DNA of 64,000 bases from the NCBI GenBank assembly GCA_019636445.1, contig JAHBXO010000010.1:1-64000 (forward strand). Reading direction: 5' to 3'. This document shows, piece by piece, positions 58,563 through 64,000 of this stretch. The stretch's first letter is position 1; every line of letters begins with the position of its first letter. The DNA comes from Gemmataceae bacterium. GTDB taxonomy: Bacteria; Planctomycetota; Planctomycetia; Gemmatales; Gemmataceae. Made by a program: the position numbers and the translations under genes. The notes below the pieces were generated by a model. It saw nothing but the letters and a program-made list of their open reading frames with translations, was not told the origin of the DNA and ran no database searches.

Positions 58563-59345
58563 CTACCACTCGCCGAGCCACCATCGCTTGCGTGCCCGCG
58601 GTTCGGCATAACTCAGCCCGAATCGCTTCATCACGGTATCCGTGATGCCGTTGACCACTTGAACCGGATCGTCGCTGACGGTCAGCTTCGTGAGGTCCAG
58701 CGGGTCGATGGTCGCCCGCTCGACGAAGAGCTTCAGCTGTTCAATCCCCGGACCGTAGAAGTCGGTTCCCATGAGCGCGACGGGAAAGTCTTCGAGCTTT
58801 CCGGTCTGGATGAGCGTGAGCACTTCGAACAGTTCGTCCATCGTGCCGAAGCCGCCGGGCATGACGATGAAGGCGTAGCTGTACTTGATCAGCATCACCT
58901 TGCGGACGAAGAAGTGCTCGAAGTCGATCCACTGGTCGACGTAGGGGTTCGGGTGTTGTTCCTTCGGCAGGATGATGTTGCAACCGATGGATTTCGCCCC
59001 GGGCACGTCCTTGGCGCCGCGGTTGGCAGCCTCCATGATGCCGGGTCCCCCGCCGGTCATGACGGTGAATCCGGCCTTGGCGAGCAACCGGCCGACCTCG
59101 CGGGCCAGCTGGTAGTAGCGGTGGTTCTCGTCGAAGCGCGCCGATCCGAACACCGTCACGCACGGGCCGACGAAGTGCAGCTTGCGGAAGCCGTAGATCA
59201 TCTCGCGGAAGACGGAGAACGCGCGGCCGAGTTCGAAGGTGCGCTGCTGCGGACCCTGCAGGAACCGGATCTCCTGGGGCTTCGCGATGCCGGAGGAGGT
59301 CTTGCCCCAACGGAGCAACTGGGAGTCGGTCACTTTTTGCGTCAT
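58563..59345 (-). CDS. LOG-family protein (TIGR00730, Rossmann-fold nucleotide hydrolase-like)
   Basis: A 260-residue protein with the LOG signature GGGPGIMEAANRG and PGGFGTMDELFE, plus an N-terminal helical extension of about 50 residues (RWGKTSSGIAKPQEIRFLQG). Characterised relatives release cytokinin bases or hydrolyse nucleoside monophosphates; the substrate here is unknown. It is 28 bases downstream of the sugar-isomerase-like gene on the same strand. Confidence 0.92.
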   Translation of the reverse strand: MTQKVTDSQLLRWGKTSSGIAKPQEIRFLQGPQQRTFELGRAFSVFREMIYGFRKLHFVGPCVTVFGSARFDENHRYYQLAREVGRLLAKAGFTVMTGGGPGIMEAANRGAKDVPGAKSIGCNIILPKEQHPNPYVDQWIDFEHFFVRKVMLIKYSYAFIVMPGGFGTMDELFEVLTLIQTGKLEDFPVALMGTDFYGPGIEQLKLFVERATIDPLDLTKLTVSDDPVQVVNGITDTVMKRFGLSYAEPRARKRWWLGEW

Positions 59346-59373
59346 GGGAGAGTTTCCACGGGCCGGTCCGCCA

Positions 59374-60198
59374 TTATTCGCGGGAAATCCCCGCCGCGCG
59401 CATTAATCGGTCCGTCGCAGCGTACGCTTCCTCCACCCACTCCGCGATGCGCGACGGTTCGGGTGAATATTCCAGTTCGATGCTGATCGCCCCGTCGATA
59501 CCCAACTCGCGGATTTCCCGCAAGTACGGATCGAAATCCACCACGCCCCGGCCCGGCGGCAGGTCGCCGTGCACCACCCCGTCGCAATCCGAGATATGCA
59601 CGTGGATCGCCTTCCCTTTCAGGCGTCGGAGTTCCTCCGGCCGCACCTTTGCAAGCGCCAGGTGCGAGACGTCGATATTGGCGCGCACGGCGGGGTGGTC
59701 CACATCGTCAATGAATTTCACCATGCTCTCCACGTCGTTGAGCAACGAAAGTTTGAACGGTTCCAGTTCGAGCGCGATCTGCAGGCCGAGGCCCGCAGCG
59801 TGGTCGCCGAGCGACTTCAGATGTTGCACGGCAGTGTTCCACTGCTCCGCCGGCGGGATGACCTGCTTCTCCCAGATGTACTCGCCGAGCACGAGCAGCA
59901 CGTTCTTCGCCTCCAACTCGTAGGCGAAGTCGAGATACGCCCGGGACCGCGACAGGTGGAACCGCTGCACCGACGGGTTGAAGTCGATGAGACCGGTGGC
60001 CACGCAGGCGATGCTGACGATCGGCAGGCTCGCGGCTTCGCACTCGGTGCGGATCAGCCGTCGCTCTTTCGCGTCGGTATCCAGCGGATCGGCGAAGATA
60101 TCGATGGTGTCGAAGCCGATCTCCCGGGTCTTCCGGATGCCGTAGGCGGTGCCCTGTCCGGCTTGCACCCATGCGGAATTGATCAGTCCGAGTTTCAT
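59374..60198 (-). CDS. Sugar phosphate isomerase/epimerase (xylose-isomerase-like TIM barrel)
   Basis: A 274-residue TIM-barrel enzyme with metal ligands expected at LELEPF, ANIDVSHLA, HVHISDCDG and SIELEYSPEP. Relatives include hexulose epimerases and inosose isomerases. The ATG at 60198 has AAGGA eight bases upstream. It is read away from the small gene at 60270. Substrate cannot be decided. Confidence 0.9.
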   Translation of the reverse strand: MKLGLINSAWVQAGQGTAYGIRKTREIGFDTIDIFADPLDTDAKERRLIRTECEAASLPIVSIACVATGLIDFNPSVQRFHLSRSRAYLDFAYELEAKNVLLVLGEYIWEKQVIPPAEQWNTAVQHLKSLGDHAAGLGLQIALELEPFKLSLLNDVESMVKFIDDVDHPAVRANIDVSHLALAKVRPEELRRLKGKAIHVHISDCDGVVHGDLPPGRGVVDFDPYLREIRELGIDGAISIELEYSPEPSRIAEWVEEAYAATDRLMRAAGISRE

Positions 60199-60269
60199 GG
60201 AAGAAGTCCTTTTGGATCGACCGATTCGCGTGGTATCCTATCGAGACGCCGCCGACCGGAGGAACCCCG

Positions 60270-60536
60270 ATGGCACTTGAAGACTACACCCGGCACCAGC
60301 AAGGGATCATCAAACGCTACTATTCGAACCAGGGGGGCATCCAGCTCCAGAAGCTCTCGGAGCAGGTCACGGAACTGTATCTGGCGGATGGGAAGAAACG
60401 CGAGCGGACCTGGAAATCGATCGTGACGGCGATGCAGAAACTCGGCGTGCCACAATCGCGGATCGACCACCTTGTGGCGCAGAACGACCCGCAACTCGTC
60501 GCGAAGCTCGTCACGGAACTGCAAGGCAAATCTTGA
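60270..60536 (+). CDS. Small uncharacterised cytoplasmic protein
   Basis: An 88-residue protein, largely helical and charged (RHQQGIIKRYYSNQGGIQLQ, then a coiled segment and AQNDPQLVAKLVTELQ). No signal peptide or known domain was recognised. A strong GGAGG ribosome site seven bases before the ATG, a proper gene-like composition and a strong stem-loop after the stop support that it is real. From memory, short proteins of this kind are widespread in Gemmata-like genomes, but no function is claimed. Confidence 0.8.
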   Translation: MALEDYTRHQQGIIKRYYSNQGGIQLQKLSEQVTELYLADGKKRERTWKSIVTAMQKLGVPQSRIDHLVAQNDPQLVAKLVTELQGKS

Positions 60537-60540
60537 ACGA

Positions 60541-60569
60541 CGCCGCGGACCGGTGATCGGTCCGCGGCG
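60541..60569. terminator. Strong stem-loop between convergent genes, probable bidirectional terminator
   Basis: CGCCGCGGACCG (60541-60552) and CGGTCCGCGGCG (60558-60569) form a perfect 12-bp stem around a five-base loop, five bases after the small gene and 19 bases before the convergent HEAT gene end. Neither side has a long T-tract. Confidence 0.7.
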
Positions 60570-60588
60570 CGAAGTCCGAACTTTCGAG

Positions 60589-61506
60589 TTATTTCATCGG
60601 CGGTGGAGGGATCGTCAGCACCGTCGGCGCCGGCGGCACCACCGGGATCGCCGGCGCGGCGGCCGGCACGGGAATCACTTGCACTTCCGCGACTACGGGT
60701 TTCGCGTCCTTCAGTTCCTTCTTTTCCTCGGCCGGCGGCTCCTCGCGGAACTTCGGCACCTCGATCGACGGTACCGGCGGCTTCACTTCCGTCTTCGGCT
60801 TCGCCAGCGGCGGCTCGATCGTCTGCGGGTAGATCGCCCCGCGGCCGATACCCGTGCTAATGGGTCGCGCCACCGGTGCGGGGACCGGGGCCGGCATCGC
60901 CTGCGGCTTGACCGTGCTCGTCAGCACCGCCGGTACTGGCGCCGCAGGCGCGATCGTCTTCGGACGCGCCAGCGGCGGTTCGGCCGTTTGCGGCACCGCC
61001 GCGTTCGCCGCCGAAGACCGGTACCCGTTCAGGTGGTACTGCCACAGCGCCGCCTGAGCCGCCTTCCGAACCGCCTCCGACGGATCGCCCATCACGACGG
61101 CTTCGAGCGTCGCGCCCGCCTCCGCCGATACCGGCTTCAACTTGCCGATCGTCTCCGCCACCGCCGCCCGCACCGTCGGCGACGGGTCTTGCTGCAACGA
61201 TGTCATGAGCGTCGGCAACACGTCCAGGTCGTTGCGCGGGTCGGCCGTCCGCAACGCCACCGCCGCCGCCGCCCGGTCCTTCTCGTCTCGATCGGTTCGC
61301 AGCGTGGCGATCGCGGGGTTCGCCGGCTTTGCCGGCATCGCCTCCGGCTGCGCGCCGGGCTGTTGCTTCGGCGGTGCCGGCGGATCTTCCTTCTTCTTGC
61401 GGAAGATGCCGAGGCGGGGGATTTCGAACTTCGGGAACTCCGCGCGGGCGGACGTCGCGTCCGAGAGCGCGGCGAGGGCGAGAATCGCGGCAGCAGTCCG
61501 TCGCAT
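60589..61506 (-). CDS. Exported HEAT-repeat protein with Pro/Ala-rich tail
   Basis: A 305-residue protein: signal peptide ending near TSARAEF, a short basic patch (FRKKKEDPP), HEAT-like helices about residues 65-165 (LPTLMTSLQQDPSPTVRAAVAETIGKL), and a low-complexity tail of Pro, Ala and Val to the C-terminus with repeated EPPLA(R/K)PKT. Such proteins are thought to be scaffold-like, with no catalytic role visible. The ATG at 61506 is the natural start. Confidence 0.75.
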   Translation of the reverse strand: MRRTAAAILALAALSDATSARAEFPKFEIPRLGIFRKKKEDPPAPPKQQPGAQPEAMPAKPANPAIATLRTDRDEKDRAAAAVALRTADPRNDLDVLPTLMTSLQQDPSPTVRAAVAETIGKLKPVSAEAGATLEAVVMGDPSEAVRKAAQAALWQYHLNGYRSSAANAAVPQTAEPPLARPKTIAPAAPVPAVLTSTVKPQAMPAPVPAPVARPISTGIGRGAIYPQTIEPPLAKPKTEVKPPVPSIEVPKFREEPPAEEKKELKDAKPVVAEVQVIPVPAAAPAIPVVPPAPTVLTIPPPPMK

Positions 61507-61784
61507 GGGATTCCTCCGGGCCGTGGTTATTCTCGAATCGACGCACGAGCACGGAACTTGTCGTGGATTCGCTTCGGCGAGGAAGAAGTTGGACGGGACC
61601 CACGCGGACCATCCGGCGCGAGCGCACGCACCGGCGAATCGCGCGCCGTCGGCGCAGACCGCACGGCATCACCGAACCGCACGCATGGCGAAATTGATTC
61701 TTCGGATGGGTCGCCCCGCGCGGACCGCGCGGGGCATCAGACGGGTTCAGACTCGCCAATTTCGGAAATCGACTCAAGTCGGCG
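61507..61784. other. Intergenic region with G/C palindrome
   Basis: No supported gene. GCCCCGCGCGG-A-CCGCGCGGGGC at 61713-61735 is an 11-bp-arm palindrome that could act as terminator of the leftward lipoprotein gene, though no T-tract follows. Confidence 0.4.
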
Positions 61785-62051
61785 TCACGGCCCGCCGGGG
61801 ACCCCGTTCGAATTGAAACCGGCCCCGCCGCGACTCGCGCCGCCCAGCCCGCCCGGCGCATTCCGCACGTCGCTCTCCCGCTTCTTCGAAGGCTTGCGAT
61901 ACCCCGATTCCGGCGGATTATTGAATCGCGGCTCGTCCGGCGGAAGCACGTAGTCTTCCTCGAACTTCGCGGACAAGTTGTATTTGTCCTTGTGGCAGCC
62001 CGCCCCCGCAACGAGCGAAACGACGGCAAGCGTGTACAGCATTCGGCGCAT
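61785..62051 (-). CDS. Small lipoprotein
   Basis: An 88-residue protein with signal MRRMLYTLAVVSLVAGAGC, lipobox AGAGC, then a short polar mature part with the acidic segment AKFEEDYVLPPDEPRFNNPP and a Gly-rich tail ending NGVPGGP. GGGGAA lies about six bases before the ATG. No known domain. Divergent from the esterase gene. Confidence 0.72.
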   Translation of the reverse strand: MRRMLYTLAVVSLVAGAGCHKDKYNLSAKFEEDYVLPPDEPRFNNPPESGYRKPSKKRESDVRNAPGGLGGASRGGAGFNSNGVPGGP

Positions 62052-62185
62052 GGCGGTTCCCCGATTCGGCCCCGAGCATACCGTCCGCCGCCACCGACGC
62101 AAGAGGAACTTCCCCGCGAACTCCCCACGCGAGTCCGTCGGGAAATTCTCCGTACTCTAATCACGACTTCTCCCGAGGTGGCCTC

Positions 62186-63277
62186 ATGACCAAAACGACC
62201 AGCTACGCCCTCTGTTCCGTGCTCCTCTTCGCCGGCACCGCCGTCGCCCAGCCGAAGGTGCGCAAATACGACGACAAGGGTGCCCCGCCCTTCAAGGTCC
62301 TCAAGGAGGGCGAACTCCCGCCGCTGGACGCCTACGACAACTTCGTCATCGGCCCCAACTACACCCCGGCCCCGGAACGCAAGAAGGTCGACGGCGTGCC
62401 CGAAGGCATGGTCCAGCAGTTCGAGTTCGACTCGAAGGAAACCAAGCTCTTCAATCCCGGCATCGCCCGCAAGGTCTTCGGCAAGCCCGACCCGAACAAC
62501 CCCAAGACGCTCATCGTCGAGACGCACACCATCGACTACAAGCGCCGAGTCGGCGTCTACATCCCGGCCCAGTACAAGGAGGGCACCGAAGCCCCCTTCA
62601 TGGTCGTGCACGACGGCCCCGGCCACGCCAACGGCTACAAGACGATGCTCGACAACCTCATCGCCCAGAAGCGCATCCCGCCGATCGTGCTCATCTCGAT
62701 CTCCAACGGCGGCGGCGACGCCCAGGGGCACGAGCGCGGCAAGGAATACGACAACATGAACGGCGACTACGCCACGTACATCGAGGACGAGGTGCTGCCT
62801 CGCGTCGAGAAGAACTGCAAGGTGAAGCTGACCAAGGACCCCGACGGCCGCGCCGCGATGGGTTGCAGCTCCGGCGGCTCCTGCGCCCTCATCATGGCCT
62901 GGTTCCGCAACGACCTCTACCACCGCGTGCTCACCACCTCCGGCACGTTCGTCAATCAGGCCTGGCCGTACAAGGAGGAATTCCCGGACGGTGCTTGGGG
63001 CTTCCACGAAACACTGATCCCGAAGGAGCCGAAGAAGTCGATCCGCCTGTTCATCCAGGTCGGCGACCGGGACCTGTACAACCCGAACGTGATGCGGGAC
63101 AACATGCACGACTGGGTGGAGGCGAACCACCGCATGGCGAAGGTGCTGAAGGCGAAGGGCTACGAGTACCAGTACCTGTTCTGCCAGAACTCCGGCCACT
63201 GCGACGGCAAGGCCCAGGCCCAGTTCCTCCCGCACGCGATCGAATGGACGTGGAAGGGCTACGCGGCGAAGAAGTAG
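62186..63277 (+). CDS. Exported esterase (esterase D / enterochelin-esterase-like alpha/beta hydrolase)
   Basis: A 363-residue secreted alpha/beta hydrolase. Signal peptide ends near AVAQPK. Catalytic Ser lies in GCSSGGSCA, and the C-terminal histidine region is NSGHCDGKAQAQFLPHA; HDGPGHANGY forms the oxyanion-side loop. The family includes acetylxylan and feruloyl esterases as well as siderophore esterases. The ATG at 62186 has CGAGG upstream. It may join glycan deacylation with the SGNH esterases, though it sits in a separate transcript. Confidence 0.85.
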   Translation: MTKTTSYALCSVLLFAGTAVAQPKVRKYDDKGAPPFKVLKEGELPPLDAYDNFVIGPNYTPAPERKKVDGVPEGMVQQFEFDSKETKLFNPGIARKVFGKPDPNNPKTLIVETHTIDYKRRVGVYIPAQYKEGTEAPFMVVHDGPGHANGYKTMLDNLIAQKRIPPIVLISISNGGGDAQGHERGKEYDNMNGDYATYIEDEVLPRVEKNCKVKLTKDPDGRAAMGCSSGGSCALIMAWFRNDLYHRVLTTSGTFVNQAWPYKEEFPDGAWGFHETLIPKEPKKSIRLFIQVGDRDLYNPNVMRDNMHDWVEANHRMAKVLKAKGYEYQYLFCQNSGHCDGKAQAQFLPHAIEWTWKGYAAKK

Positions 63278-63316
63278 GGACTTTGTCCGACACTACACGA
63301 TCGCGGCTCGAGTGGA

Positions 63317-63907
63317 TTATTCGCCCACTCGCACTTTGCGGAAGGTCAAGGAGACTCTCCGACGGCGCAACAAGCCGCGATCCCTCAATCGTGGTCGTAT
63401 CTGGTGGGTCCAGTCGTAGCGGGCCGGACCCGATAACACCAGCAGGCTACCCGGTGCGAGCGTCAGCGTCGCGACCGTATGCGGCCGTACCCGCTGAAAT
63501 TCCATCTCGTACGCCCATCCAAGGCTCACGATCGCGATGTGGTCCTCGAAGCAAGGTTCACAATCGATGTGCGCGGCGATCCCTTGGCCCGGAAGATATT
63601 CATTCACGATGAGTTGGTCGAATCCTTGGTCGACCGCAACGACCGCCGGGAGCGCTCGAAGGATTCCGTCGACGAACTTCGGCAAAGGGCCGAGACGCAT
63701 CGACGAATCGACGCGACGGGCCTTGTAGTCGTAGCGGAATCCGTAGTGTTGGACTCGGCGCTGGAGTTCCCGACTCCATTCCCGCGAATCGATTGTGGTG
63801 AGGAGATCGGCTTGTTCGGATTCGTCGAGGAATCGAGGTTCGTACCGCAGTCCGTCGGGGAGCGGGGCCGGCGACTCGAACTCGGCGAAGAGGTGCCTGT
63901 CAATCAC
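63317..63907 (-). CDS. AlkB-like alpha-ketoglutarate-dependent dioxygenase
   Basis: A 196-residue Fe(II)/2-oxoglutarate oxygenase. Iron ligands H113 and D115 in AAHIDCEPCF and H168 in DWTHQI; the 2-oxoglutarate-binding arginines are in RRRRVSLTFR (about 181-190). VNEYLPGQGI is the family motif before HxD. It repairs alkylated DNA or RNA bases or modifies tRNA. The start is GTG with AAGGAG eight bases upstream. A 7-bp hairpin at 63309-63331 spans its stop codon. Confidence 0.92.
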   Translation of the reverse strand: MIDRHLFAEFESPAPLPDGLRYEPRFLDESEQADLLTTIDSREWSRELQRRVQHYGFRYDYKARRVDSSMRLGPLPKFVDGILRALPAVVAVDQGFDQLIVNEYLPGQGIAAHIDCEPCFEDHIAIVSLGWAYEMEFQRVRPHTVATLTLAPGSLLVLSGPARYDWTHQIRPRLRDRGLLRRRRVSLTFRKVRVGE

Positions 63908-64000
63908 GGCGACAACTCCTTGAGGATCATGCAGTCGTTTACGAATTGGGCTTTTCCCGCTATTCGACCCGCATACCGTCGATACTGTATCTGCTGTTCT

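Noticed and set aside
60857..63235. 792-codon minus-strand frame at the right end
   Set aside because: Crosses two real genes on the minus strand in another frame and the esterase gene in antisense; composition is that of a shadow.

Overview
The window is high-GC bacterial DNA from a member of the Planctomycetota, most likely a Gemmataceae-type organism. The marks are planctomycete-typical families: a DUF1592 cytochrome paired with a Tat-exported DUF1552 protein, DUF1501, a PVC-type heme-binding dehydrogenase, many sulfatases, sialate-O-acetylesterase-like SGNH hydrolases, a DUF4838 protein, a PVPA-type sorting tail and Uma2 proteins. The genus is inferred from gene content only.

Left part (1-18.9 kb). 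A tRNA-Arg(ACG) lies beside a broken tyrosine-recombinase fragment. glgC runs leftward. A rightward pair resembles oleC and oleD, the beta-lactone and reductase steps of head-to-head olefin synthesis. A tandem pair of Uma2 genes, a patatin-like lipoprotein, a pyrophosphate-type phosphofructokinase, a small lipoprotein and a PEP-CTERM-like exported protein follow. After a clear terminator come a PfaD-type enoyl reductase and a 2189-residue PfaA-like synthase (KS-AT-ACP-ACP-KR-DH). Ole and Pfa enzymes side by side suggest a polyene hydrocarbon or other secondary-lipid pathway. This stretch also carries palindromic and tandem repeats, three of them inside coding sequence and in frame.

Middle part (18.9-33.5 kb). 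A leftward three-gene set encodes a threonine-synthase-like PLP enzyme, a Gfo/Idh/MocA oxidoreductase and a secreted HEAT-plus-sialidase-propeller protein. A rightward group encodes an SDR, a PQQ-like propeller with EF-hands, and a secreted GH67N-like protein. A leftward catabolic operon follows: XylR-type regulator, HpcH/HpaI aldolase, SDR, secreted GH32/43-like propeller, M14-type deacylase and sodium:solute symporter. It looks like uptake and retro-aldol breakdown of an acidic sugar derivative.

Right part (33.6-57.5 kb). A tightly packed rightward operon encodes DUF1592 cytochrome, DUF1552, a double SGNH esterase, an unknown secreted protein, a single SGNH esterase and two sulfatases. Next come a Tat-exported phosphoesterase, a third sulfatase, a large PVC-type cytochrome, a DUF1501 protein, and an SGNH esterase / FGE-like / DUF4838 set. 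Together they look like extracytoplasmic machinery acting on sulfated, acetylated glycans.

Far right (57.7-64 kb). Endonuclease IV, a LOG-family protein, a sugar-phosphate isomerase-like protein, a small conserved-looking protein, a HEAT protein, a lipoprotein, an esterase and AlkB. No CRISPR array, rRNA, intact transposase or prophage was seen.
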